Shown: positions 27,513 to 34,991 of the stretch, in pieces
Layout: every line of letters begins with the position of its first letter
Numbering within the stretch: the stretch's first letter is position 1
Origin: Streptomyces hyderabadensis
GTDB taxonomy: Bacteria; Actinomycetota; Actinomycetes; Streptomycetales; Streptomycetaceae
Direction: 5' to 3'
NCBI RefSeq assembly: GCF_020404845.1
Contig: NZ_JAIOJZ010000052.1
Span: 1-54,297 of the forward strand
DNA length: 54,297 bases
Notes under the pieces: model-generated
Databases searched by the model: none
What the model saw: only the letters and a program-made list of their open reading frames with translations
What the model was told of the DNA's origin: nothing
Translations under genes and position numbers: made by a program

Positions 27513-28067
27513 TCAGGGGACGACGACAACCTGTCGTCCGATCGTCGCGAACTTCCACATCGCGTCGCCGTCCGCGCGTGACTCGCGGATGCCGCCGGTG
27601 GGCCGGTCCGGGTCGGGCGGGGTCGTCGAGCCGTCGACCGCCGCGCTGAACCCGATGGCCACGCCCTGGGCGCCGGCGAAGCGCACCACGTGCTCGACCG
27701 GGATGCCGTCGGACCCGGTGATCCGGTTGGAGCGGGAGGTGACCGTGTAGGCGCCCGGGGCCGGGTCGACCGTGCTGGGCGTGACCTCGAAGGTGCGCTG
27801 CACCTTGTTGCCGGGGCCGACCAGCCAGACCCGGTCGTCGTCCACCGAGTACACCACCCGTTCACCCGTTCCGGACATGGCGGGCAGGGCGTCGGGGTGG
27901 CGCTTGTCGCGCGGCGCCTTGGCGGCGCCCGGGGCGGGGCTGCTGGTGGCCCGGGCCGGGGCCAGCTCCTCCGGGGCGCTGACGGACGCCTGGTGGGCGA
28001 GGACGCCGATGGTCACGAGGGCCGCCGCCGTGAGGCCGGTGACGATACCGGCGCTGCTGCTTGCCAC
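27513..28067 (-). CDS. L,D-transpeptidase-like protein lacking catalytic Cys and His
   Basis: A 184-aa protein with an N-terminal signal or anchor helix (about 6-26). From residue 68 it resembles the YkuD fold: 'ERVVYSVDDDRVWLV', then 'GAYTVTSRSN', then 'GGIRESRADGDAMWKFATIG', which aligns with the catalytic S-H-G-C-x-R segment. Here that motif reads P-T-G-G-I-R, so the His is Thr157 and the nucleophile Cys is Gly159. The upstream I-H-G motif is I-G-F. It is probably a non-catalytic envelope protein. The start is GTG at 28067; a frame-shifted ATG frame upstream contains a 25-bp duplication. Confidence 0.65.
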   Translation of the reverse strand: MASSSAGIVTGLTAAALVTIGVLAHQASVSAPEELAPARATSSPAPGAAKAPRDKRHPDALPAMSGTGERVVYSVDDDRVWLVGPGNKVQRTFEVTPSTVDPAPGAYTVTSRSNRITGSDGIPVEHVVRFAGAQGVAIGFSAAVDGSTTPPDPDRPTGGIRESRADGDAMWKFATIGRQVVVVP

Positions 28068-28077
28068 TGGCGACCAC

Positions 28078-28127
28078 CTCGTCGTCGTACTCGTGCGTCG
28101 GACTCGTCGTCGTACTCATGCGTCCCG
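28078..28127. repeat. 25-bp tandem duplication
   Basis: Two near-identical 25-base units sit side by side just upstream of the transpeptidase-like gene. The shared part is CTCGTCGTCGTACTC followed by TGCGTC. Because 25 is not a multiple of three, the duplication changes the upstream reading frame on the minus strand. Confidence 0.85.
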
Positions 28128-28223
28128 CGTGCCCTGCCCCCGGGCGACGGTAGCAGTACGTGACCGGGTGGACGCGGTGTGCGACACGGAACTGTCCGGG
28201 CGGGGCGGCCGGGCGCACCCGGG

Positions 28224-28232
28224 TTGTCCACA
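28224..28232 (+). promoter_or_regulatory. Consensus DnaA box upstream of tsaB
   Basis: TTGTCCACA, the preferred DnaA-binding nonamer in Streptomyces, occurs 42 bp before the tsaB start. It is a single copy, so chance is possible, but it is a perfect match in a non-coding stretch. Confidence 0.45.
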
Positions 28233-28273
28233 GGGCGTCCGACGCGGGTCGCGCGGCGCCGTAGGCTGTTTGC

Positions 28274-28927
28274 GTGCTCTTGCTCGCTCTGGATACCGCC
28301 ACACCCGCCGTCACCGTCGCGCTGCACGACGGCACGGACGTCCTCGCCTCGTCGAGCCAGGTCGACGCCCGTCGCCACGGTGAGCTGCTGCTGCCCGCCG
28401 TCGACCGGGTGCTCGCCGAGGCCGGCCTGCGGCTCGACGCCGTCACCGGCATCGTCGCCGGCATCGGCCCCGGCCCGTACACGGGGCTGCGCGTCGGCCT
28501 GATGACCGCGGACGCCTTCGGGCTCGCGCTCGGCGTGCCCGTGCACGGCCTGTGCACGCTGGACGGCCTCGCGTTCGCCGCCGACCTGGAGGGCCCCTTC
28601 GTGGTGGCCACCGACGCCCGCCGCAAAGAGGTCTACTGGGCGCGGTACGCCGACTCCCGCACCCGCCTCACCGACCCGGCCGTCGACCGGCCCGCCGACA
28701 TCGCCGGGCAGGTCGCCGGGCTCCCGGCCGTCGGCGCGGGCGCGCTGCTGTACCCGGACACCTTCCCCCGGGTGCACGAGCCGGAGCACGTGTCCGCCGC
28801 GGCCCTGGCCCGGCTGGCCGCCGAGAAGCTGGCGGCCGGCGAGGAGCTGCCCGCGCCCCGGCCGCTCTACCTGCGCCGGCCCGACGCCCAGGTCCCCAAG
28901 AACTACAAGGTGGTCACCCCCAAGTGA
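28274..28927 (+). CDS. tsaB: tRNA t6A biosynthesis protein TsaB
   Basis: A 217-aa TsaB (YeaZ), an ASKHA-fold partner of TsaD. The phosphate-binding start 'LLLALDTATPAVTVAL' and 'GIGPGPYTGLRVGLMTA' are family motifs. 'TDARRKEVYWARY' is typical of the mid-region. The GTG at 28274 begins the protein. It overlaps rimI by four bases (GTGA), so translation is coupled. Confidence 0.95.
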   Translation: MLLLALDTATPAVTVALHDGTDVLASSSQVDARRHGELLLPAVDRVLAEAGLRLDAVTGIVAGIGPGPYTGLRVGLMTADAFGLALGVPVHGLCTLDGLAFAADLEGPFVVATDARRKEVYWARYADSRTRLTDPAVDRPADIAGQVAGLPAVGAGALLYPDTFPRVHEPEHVSAAALARLAAEKLAAGEELPAPRPLYLRRPDAQVPKNYKVVTPK

Positions 28928-29460
28928 CCGAGCCAGCCACCGCCGAGCCCGCGCCGCCCGCCGTACTGCGCGAGATGCGCTGGTGGGACATCGACCCCGT
29001 GCTGCGCATGGAGCGCGAGCTGTTCCCGGAGGACGCCTGGTCGCGCGGGATGTTCTGGTCCGAGCTGGCGCACGCGCGCGGGCCCGGGGCGACCCGGCGC
29101 TACCTGGTCGCCGAGGAGGCCGGCCACGTCGTCGGCTACGCGGGGCTGGTCACCTCCGGGGAGCAGGCCGACGTGCAGACCATCGCCGTCGCCCGCGACC
29201 ACTGGGGCACCGGCCTCGGCGCGCGGCTGCTCACCGAGCTGCTGCGCGCGGCGACCGACTTCGAGTGCACCGAGGTGCTCCTGGAGTGCCGGGTGGACAA
29301 CACCCGCGCCCAGCGCCTCTACGAGCGCTTCGGCTTCGAGCCCATCGGCTTCAGACGCGGCTACTACCAGCCGGGGAACGTGGACGCCCTGGTGATGCGC
29401 CTGACCGACCCGTCCACCTCCGTACCGGGAACCGAACGAGGAACCGAGAACCATGGCTGA
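28924..29460 (+). CDS. rimI: Ribosomal protein S18-alanine N-acetyltransferase-like
   Basis: A 178-aa GNAT acetyltransferase of the RimI family. The acetyl-CoA loop lies in 'IAVARDHWGTGLGARLLTELL' and 'RVDNTRAQRLYERFGFEPIGFRRGYY' is diagnostic. The GTG at 28924 overlaps the tsaB stop; the 3' end overlaps tsaD by eight bases. The tsaB-rimI-tsaD order is widespread. Substrates beyond S18 are possible in actinobacteria and cannot be told from sequence. Confidence 0.93.
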   Translation: MTEPATAEPAPPAVLREMRWWDIDPVLRMERELFPEDAWSRGMFWSELAHARGPGATRRYLVAEEAGHVVGYAGLVTSGEQADVQTIAVARDHWGTGLGARLLTELLRAATDFECTEVLLECRVDNTRAQRLYERFGFEPIGFRRGYYQPGNVDALVMRLTDPSTSVPGTERGTENHG

Positions 29461-30574
29461 CTCACGCGACGAGCCTCTCGTACTGGGGATCGAGACCTCC
29501 TGCGACGAGACCGGCGTCGGTGTCGTGCGCGGCACCACCCTGCTGGCCGACGCCGTCGCCTCCAGCGTCGACGAGCACGCCCGCTTCGGCGGTGTGGTGC
29601 CGGAGGTGGCGAGCCGCGCCCACCTGGAGGCGATGGTGCCGACCATCGACCGCGCCCTCAAGGAGGCCGGGGTGAGCCCCCGCGACCTCGACGGCATCGC
29701 CGTCACCGCGGGTCCCGGCCTCGCGGGCGCCCTGCTGGTCGGCGTCTCGGCGGCCAAGGCGTACGCCTACGCGCTCGGCAAACCGCTGTACGGGGTCAAC
29801 CACCTCGCCTCGCACATCTGCGTCGACCAGCTCGAACACGGCGCGCTGCCCGAGCCGACGATGGCCCTGCTGGTCTCCGGCGGCCACTCCTCCCTGCTCC
29901 TCTCCACGGACATCACCTCCGACGTCCGCCCGCTCGGCGCCACCATCGATGACGCGGCCGGCGAGGCCTTCGACAAGATCGCCCGGGTGCTCAACCTCGG
30001 CTTCCCCGGCGGCCCGGTCATCGACCGGTACGCGCGCGAGGGCGACCCGGACGCGATCGCCTTCCCGCGCGGTCTGACCGGTCCGCGCGACCCGGCGTAC
30101 GACTTCTCCTTCTCCGGTCTGAAGACGGCCGTGGCCCGCTGGATCGAGGCGAAGCGGGCGGCGGGGGAGGAGGTGCCGGTGCGCGACGTGTCGGCCTCCT
30201 TCCAGGAGGCGGTCGTGGACGTGCTGACCCGCAAGGCGGTGCGGGCCTGCAAGGACGAGGGCGTCGACCACCTGATGATCGGCGGCGGCGTGGCCGCCAA
30301 CTCCCGGCTGCGGGCGCTGGCCCAGGAGCGCTGCGAGGCGGCCGGCATCCGGCTGCGGGTGCCGCGTCCCAAGCTGTGCACCGACAACGGCGCGATGGTC
30401 GCCGCGCTCGGCGCCGAGATGGTCGCCCGCAACCGGGCCGCCTCCGACTGGGACCTCTCCGCGGACTCCTCCCTCCCGGTGACCGACCCGCACGTGCCGG
30501 GCCAGGGCCACCCGCACGGCCACCACGGCCACGACCACGTCCACGAAGTGAGCAAGGAGAACTTGTACTCGTGA
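29453..30574 (+). CDS. tsaD: tRNA t6A threonylcarbamoyltransferase TsaD
   Basis: A 373-aa TsaD, the catalytic t6A subunit. Metal ligands H117 and H121 lie in 'GVNHLASHICV'. 'LGIETSCDETGVGVV' at the N-terminus and 'GGGVAANSRLRAL' are ASKHA-fold motifs. Unusually, the C-terminus ends in a His-rich tail of eight histidines within about 18 residues ('GHPHGHHGHDHVH'). The ATG at 29453 overlaps rimI. The stop overlaps the next gene by four bases. Confidence 0.96.
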   Translation: MADSRDEPLVLGIETSCDETGVGVVRGTTLLADAVASSVDEHARFGGVVPEVASRAHLEAMVPTIDRALKEAGVSPRDLDGIAVTAGPGLAGALLVGVSAAKAYAYALGKPLYGVNHLASHICVDQLEHGALPEPTMALLVSGGHSSLLLSTDITSDVRPLGATIDDAAGEAFDKIARVLNLGFPGGPVIDRYAREGDPDAIAFPRGLTGPRDPAYDFSFSGLKTAVARWIEAKRAAGEEVPVRDVSASFQEAVVDVLTRKAVRACKDEGVDHLMIGGGVAANSRLRALAQERCEAAGIRLRVPRPKLCTDNGAMVAALGAEMVARNRAASDWDLSADSSLPVTDPHVPGQGHPHGHHGHDHVHEVSKENLYS

Positions 30575-30864
30575 CCGTCGCGCTGATGTGGGAGGCGCGG
30601 GCCGTGCCCGGCCGGGGCGGGGAGCTGCTGGCCTGGGCGCGGCGCCAGGAGCTGCCGCTGCGGCCGCTGCGCCGGGAGACCCTGCGGGCCCCGCAGGACC
30701 GCGTCCTCGTCATCACCTGGTGGGACGCCGCGTACGACGCCGAACTCCCGGAGCTGCCCGAACCGGACGGGGCGCTGGTGGCGCGGGCGGTGCACCGCTG
30801 GCGGTTCGAGTCGGCCGAGGACGACGCGGAGCGGGCCGGCAGAAGCGACAGCCGGGCCGAATGA
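30571..30864 (+). CDS. Small conserved-type protein downstream of tsaD
   Basis: A 97-aa protein of unknown function. It starts 'MTVALMWEARAVPGRGGELL' and contains 'RVLVITWWDAAYDAELPELP', with a run of charged residues at the end. It resembles a small ferredoxin-like-fold (ABM-type) domain in pattern only. The GTG at 30571 overlaps the tsaD stop (GTGA), so it is the last gene of that operon. No membrane segment or metal motif was seen. Confidence 0.7.
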   Translation: MTVALMWEARAVPGRGGELLAWARRQELPLRPLRRETLRAPQDRVLVITWWDAAYDAELPELPEPDGALVARAVHRWRFESAEDDAERAGRSDSRAE

Positions 30865-30948
30865 TTCGGCGGCTGCACCGAATGTTCCGGTGGCCTTCGG
30901 GTCGTCGTCCCCTTCGTCAGGCGGCCTCGTGGGGTTACGATCGCCGCC

Positions 30949-32007
30949 ATGACATCTCCGCAGCCCGCTGAAACCCGGACGCAAAAGCGGTCCCCGCAGA
31001 CCGCTACCCTCGCCGAGATCGCGCGTGAGGCCGGTGTGTCGGCGCCGACTGTTTCGAAGGTGCTCAACGGCCGCGCCGACGTCGCCCCGTCCACCCGGGC
31101 CCGCGTCGAGGAGCTGCTCCGCGTCCACGGCTACCGGCGCAGGCGGGCCGAGTCCACCCGCTCGCCCCTGATCGACCTGGTCTTCCACGAGCTTGAGAGC
31201 GCCTGGGCGATGGAGGTCATCCGCGGCGTGGAGAACGTGGCCAGGGACGCCGGGCTCAGCGTCGTGCTCTCCGAGAGCGCGGGCCGCCTCACGCCCGGCC
31301 GGACCTGGGCCGACCAGGTCGCCGCCCGCCGCCCGCACGGCGTGATCCTCGTGCTGTCCGGCCTCGACGAGTCCCAGCGGGCCCTGCTCACCAGCCGCTC
31401 CATCCCGTTCGTGGTGATGGACCCGGCCGGTGACCCGGGCGCCGACGTGCCGTCCATCGGCGCCACCAACTGGCAGGGCGGCCTCGCCGCCACCCGGCAC
31501 CTGGTCGACCTCGGCCACACCCGCATCGGCGCGATCAGCGGACCCACCCGCATGATGTGCAGCCGCGCCCGCGTCGACGGCTACCGCGCCGCCCTGGAGA
31601 CCGCGGGGCTGCCCGTCGACCCCGGCCTGATCGTGACCGGCGACTTCCATCACGAGGCCGGCTACCGCCAGGGCCTGGAGCTGCTGCGCCGCCCGGACCG
31701 GCCGACCGCCGTCTTCGCCGGCAACGACCTCCAGGCGCTCGGCCTGTACGAGGCGGCGCGCGAGCTGGGGCTGCGCATCCCGCACGACCTGAGCGTGGTC
31801 GGGTTCGACGACCTGCCGGTGGCCCGCTGGGTGGGGCCGCCGCTGACGACCGTGCGCCAGCCGCTGATGGAGATGGCCGAGGCGGCGGCCCGGCTGGTGC
31901 TGGACCTGGGCCGGGACGACGGCTCCTCGACGGCCACCCGGGTGGAGCTGGCCACCAGCCTGGAGGTGCGCAGCAGCACGGCGCCGCCCCAGGAGGGGCA
32001 AGGCTGA
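30949..32007 (+). CDS. LacI-family transcriptional regulator
   Basis: A 352-aa regulator. The N-terminal LacI helix-turn-helix is at about 20-66 ('TLAEIAREAGVSAPTVSKVLNGRADVAPSTR'-type sequence). The rest is a periplasmic-binding-protein-like sugar sensor domain ending in the usual 'LSVVGFDDLPVARWVGPPLTTVRQPL'. The ATG at 30949 starts it. No sugar-transport genes lie beside it, so the effector and targets are unknown; they may be elsewhere. Confidence 0.93.
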   Translation: MTSPQPAETRTQKRSPQTATLAEIAREAGVSAPTVSKVLNGRADVAPSTRARVEELLRVHGYRRRRAESTRSPLIDLVFHELESAWAMEVIRGVENVARDAGLSVVLSESAGRLTPGRTWADQVAARRPHGVILVLSGLDESQRALLTSRSIPFVVMDPAGDPGADVPSIGATNWQGGLAATRHLVDLGHTRIGAISGPTRMMCSRARVDGYRAALETAGLPVDPGLIVTGDFHHEAGYRQGLELLRRPDRPTAVFAGNDLQALGLYEAARELGLRIPHDLSVVGFDDLPVARWVGPPLTTVRQPLMEMAEAAARLVLDLGRDDGSSTATRVELATSLEVRSSTAPPQEGQG

Positions 32008-32154
32008 CAGGGGAGAGCGGGCCGGCCCCCAGTCTGAGAAATTCCGCAGAAGTCCGACCCACCTGTTCCAGTTTCAATAATTCGGACTTATGTTCCTTCC
32101 GGCGGGGCATCCGGGTGGGGACGCGAACGAAACGGGCGGGGCGGGGGCTGACGC

Positions 32155-33192
32155 ATGGCGGCGCGGGGCGGACAGGACGGGCGGGCCGGCCGCCGCAGGG
32201 GGCTGCGGGCGGCCGTACTGGCACTGGCCGCCGCCCTGCTGCTCGGGGCCGGAGCGGCGGGCTGGGCCTACTGGCACCTGAACGGCAACATCAAGAGCGT
32301 CGACATCAACGGCGCGCTCGGCGACGACCGCCCCGCACGACCGGTCACCGTCCCCTCCACCTCGCCCGCCGCCTCCCCGGTGCCCACCGGCGCCCTGAAC
32401 CTCCTCGTCCTCGGCTCCGACTCGCGCAGCGGCGAGGAGAACCGGGAACTCGGCGGCGGCGACAGCGGCGGCGCCCGCTCGGACACGGCGATGGTCGTCC
32501 ACCTCGACGCGGGCCGCACCGCCGCCACCGTCGTCAGCATCCCCCGCGACACGCTCGTCGAGCGGCCCGCCTGTCCGCTGCCGTCCGGCGGCACGACCCG
32601 CGAGGCGAGCGGCGCGATGTTCAACACCGCCTACGAACTGGGCGGCCCGGTCTGCGCCGTGAAGACCGTCGAGACGCTCACCGGCGTGCGCATGGACCAC
32701 TACGTCGAGGTCGACTTCTCCGGCTTCGCCGACCTGGTCGACGCGCTCGGCGGGGTCACGGTCACCACGGACGTCGACATCGACGACGACAAGAGCCATC
32801 TGCACCTGGACGCCGGCACCCACCACCTCGACGGCACCGAGGCGCTCGGCCTGGCCCGCACCCGGTACGGGCTGGCGGGCGGCAGCGACCTCGCCCGGAT
32901 CGAGCTCCAGCACAAGCTCGTCAAGGCGCTGCTGGAGCAGATCTCCGCCACCGACCTGCTCACCGACCCCGCCAAGCTCTACCAGGTCGCCGACGCGCTC
33001 ACCGGCAGCCTCACCACCGACACCGGCCTGGACTCGCTGGGCGAGCTGACGGACCTGGGCCGCAGCCTCGGGGACCTCGGCGCGGACGACGTACGCACGC
33101 TGACCATGCCGGTGCTGCCCGCGCCCTCCGACCCCAACCGGGTGGTGGCGGACCAGCCGGAAGCGGCCGACCTGTGGGAATCGCTGCGCTGA
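32155..33192 (+). CDS. LytR-CpsA-Psr (LCP) cell-wall ligase
   Basis: A 345-aa LCP protein that likely transfers polymers from a lipid carrier onto peptidoglycan. One membrane helix is near residues 18-40 ('AAVLALAAALLLGAGAAGWAYW'-like region). The extracellular LCP domain runs from about 80. It shows 'NLLVLGSDSR', 'SDTAMVVHLD', 'SIPRDTLV', 'VDFSGFADLVDALGGV' and 'GLARTRYG', with the conserved Arg/Asp residues present. The ATG at 32155 follows a G-rich stretch. It is a separate unit after the LacI gene; its polymer is unknown. Confidence 0.93.
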   Translation: MAARGGQDGRAGRRRGLRAAVLALAAALLLGAGAAGWAYWHLNGNIKSVDINGALGDDRPARPVTVPSTSPAASPVPTGALNLLVLGSDSRSGEENRELGGGDSGGARSDTAMVVHLDAGRTAATVVSIPRDTLVERPACPLPSGGTTREASGAMFNTAYELGGPVCAVKTVETLTGVRMDHYVEVDFSGFADLVDALGGVTVTTDVDIDDDKSHLHLDAGTHHLDGTEALGLARTRYGLAGGSDLARIELQHKLVKALLEQISATDLLTDPAKLYQVADALTGSLTTDTGLDSLGELTDLGRSLGDLGADDVRTLTMPVLPAPSDPNRVVADQPEAADLWESLR

Positions 33193-33220
33193 AAGATTCT
33201 CCGGGAAATCTCGCGGCGGG

Positions 33221-33247
33221 TGTCGATCCACGGCCCTCCCGTTCGAC
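33221..33247 (+). promoter_or_regulatory. ECF42-type promoter upstream of the DGPF gene
   Basis: TGTCGA (33221-33226) and CGAC (33244-33247) are separated by 17 bp. This matches the bipartite motif reported for ECF42 sigma factors (TGTCGA and CGA/TC). The predicted regulator gene lies two genes downstream, so sigma factor and target are adjacent. The site is 53 bp before the DGPF start codon. Confidence 0.7.
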
Positions 33248-33300
33248 GCAGGGGTGAGAGGCCGGGAGGGACCCGGCACCGGAACCACCGAGGAGTCACC

Positions 33301-33657
33301 ATGCCCCGCTTCCTGTCGCTGATCCGCATCGAGGAGTCCGACGCCCTGTCCGGCGGCCCCAGCCCCGAGCTGGTGCAGCGGATGGAGAAGCTGATGGAGG
33401 AGATGACCAAGGCCGGCGTCCTGCTGGACACGGCCGGCCTGACCCCCACCGCCCAGGGCGCCCGCGTCCACTACGAGGGCGGGCAGCTCTCCGTCACCGA
33501 CGGGCCCTTCACCGAGACCAAGGAGGTCATCGGCGGCTACTCCCTCCTCCAGGCCAAGGACCGGGCCGAGGCGATCGAGTGGACCAAGCGGTTCCTGAAG
33601 ACCCACGAGGAGTACTGGACGGTGACCTGCGAGGTGCGCGAGCTGATGGAGGGCTGA
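33301..33657 (+). CDS. DGPF/YCII-family protein
   Basis: A 118-aa YCII-related protein with the signature 'SVTDGPFTETKEVIGGYSLL'. Such DGPF proteins are genetically linked to ECF42 sigma factors and their function is unclear. The ATG at 33301 is preceded by GAGGAG six bases upstream. The gene directly precedes the sigma factor gene by 64 bp on the same strand, and its own promoter matches that sigma group. Confidence 0.92.
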   Translation: MPRFLSLIRIEESDALSGGPSPELVQRMEKLMEEMTKAGVLLDTAGLTPTAQGARVHYEGGQLSVTDGPFTETKEVIGGYSLLQAKDRAEAIEWTKRFLKTHEEYWTVTCEVRELMEG

Positions 33658-33721
33658 GCCGCCGCAGCGCGAGCCGCGCCCCGTTTTGCCCCGGCGGCCC
33701 GAGGGTGTTGCATGGTGGGCT

Positions 33722-34978
33722 GTGGAACCGCAGCCCACCGCCGCCCTCGAAACCGTCTTCCGGCTGGAGTCGCCCCGGGTCATCGCCGGCGTGGCCCGGC
33801 TCGTGAGGGACGTCGGCATCGCCGAGGAACTCACCCAGGACGCCCTGGTCGCGGCCCTGGAGCAGTGGCCCCGCGACGGCGTGCCCGACAACCCGGGCGC
33901 CTGGCTCATGGCCACCGCCCGCCGCCGCGCCGTCGACCTGATCCGGCGCCGGGAGACCTACGCCCGCAAGCTCGCGGAGATCGGCCGGGACCTGCCCGCC
34001 TCGGCGCCGCCGCCCGAGGAGCCCGCCGGCCCCGAGGACATCGACGACGACCTGCTCCGGCTGGTCTTCACCGCCTGCCACCCGGTGCTGTCCGCCGAGG
34101 CCCGCATCGCCCTCACCCTCCGGCTGCTCGGCGGTCTGACCACGCCGGAGATCGCCCGCGCCTGCCTCGTCCCCGAACCGACCGTCGCCCAGCGCATCGT
34201 GCGCGCCAAACGCACCCTGGCCAGGAAGAACATCGACTTCGAGGTGCCGTACGGACCGGACCGCGAGGCCCGCCTCGGCTCGGTCCTCGAGGTCATCTAC
34301 CTGATCTTCAACGAGGGCTACGCGGCCACCGCGGGCGACGACTGGCTCCGCCCCGCCCTGTGCGAGGACGCACTGCGCCTGGCCCGCGTCCTGTCCGCCC
34401 TGATGCCGAAGGAACCCGAGGTCCACGGCCTGACCGCGCTGCTGGAGTTCCAGTCCTCGCGCACCGCCGCCCGCACCGGCCCGGACGGCGAGCCGGTCCT
34501 CCTGGAGGACCAGAACCGCCACCGCTGGAACCGCCTGCTCATCGCCCGCGGCGTCACCGCCCTCGACCACGCCCGCGCCACCACCGGCTCGGGCGCCCCG
34601 GGCCCGTACGTCCTCCAGGCCGCGATCGCCGCCTGCCACGCCACGGCCCACACCTACGAGGAGACCGACTGGCCCCGTATCGCCACGCTCTACGGCCTGC
34701 TGGCGGCCCGCGCCCCGTCCCCGGTCGTGGAACTCAACCGCGCGGTCGCCGTCTCCAAGGCCCAGGGTCCGGCCCCCGCCCTGGCCCTCGTCGACGCCCT
34801 CGCCGCCGAACCCGCCCTGCGCGACTACCACCTGCTCCCCAGCGTCCGCGGCGACCTCCTGGCCCGCCTGGGCCGTACGGCCGAGGCGCGCGCGGAGTTC
34901 GAACGCGCCGCGTCCCTGACCCGCAACGCACGCGAACGCGCGCTCCTGCTGCGCCGCGCCCGGGAGGCGGCCGACTAG
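33722..34978 (+). CDS. ECF sigma factor, ECF42 group
   Basis: A 418-aa ECF sigma factor with a long C-terminal extension. Region 2 ('AEELTQDALVAALEQWP', 'NPGAWLMATARRRAVDLIRR') and region 4 ('GLTTPEIARACLVPEPTVAQRIVRAKR') are clear. The extension from about 180 contains 'LIFNEGYAAT', 'LCEDALRLARVL' and 'VELNRAVAVSKAQGPAPAL', typical of ECF42. There is no anti-sigma gene nearby, consistent with control through the extension. The start is GTG at 33722. It is partnered with the upstream DGPF gene. Confidence 0.92.
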   Translation: MEPQPTAALETVFRLESPRVIAGVARLVRDVGIAEELTQDALVAALEQWPRDGVPDNPGAWLMATARRRAVDLIRRRETYARKLAEIGRDLPASAPPPEEPAGPEDIDDDLLRLVFTACHPVLSAEARIALTLRLLGGLTTPEIARACLVPEPTVAQRIVRAKRTLARKNIDFEVPYGPDREARLGSVLEVIYLIFNEGYAATAGDDWLRPALCEDALRLARVLSALMPKEPEVHGLTALLEFQSSRTAARTGPDGEPVLLEDQNRHRWNRLLIARGVTALDHARATTGSGAPGPYVLQAAIAACHATAHTYEETDWPRIATLYGLLAARAPSPVVELNRAVAVSKAQGPAPALALVDALAAEPALRDYHLLPSVRGDLLARLGRTAEARAEFERAASLTRNARERALLLRRAREAAD

Positions 34979-34991
34979 GGCCGGACAGGCC

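Noticed and set aside
27157..27558. Minus-strand frame opposite the small gene at 27202
   Set aside because: It has no good ribosome binding site and low-complexity composition, whereas the plus-strand gene has a perfect AGGAGG.
28274..30574. A full uninterrupted t6A operon
   Set aside because: tsaE is separated from tsaB by a plus-strand gene and a minus-strand gene, so one transcript from tsaE to tsaD is not supported.
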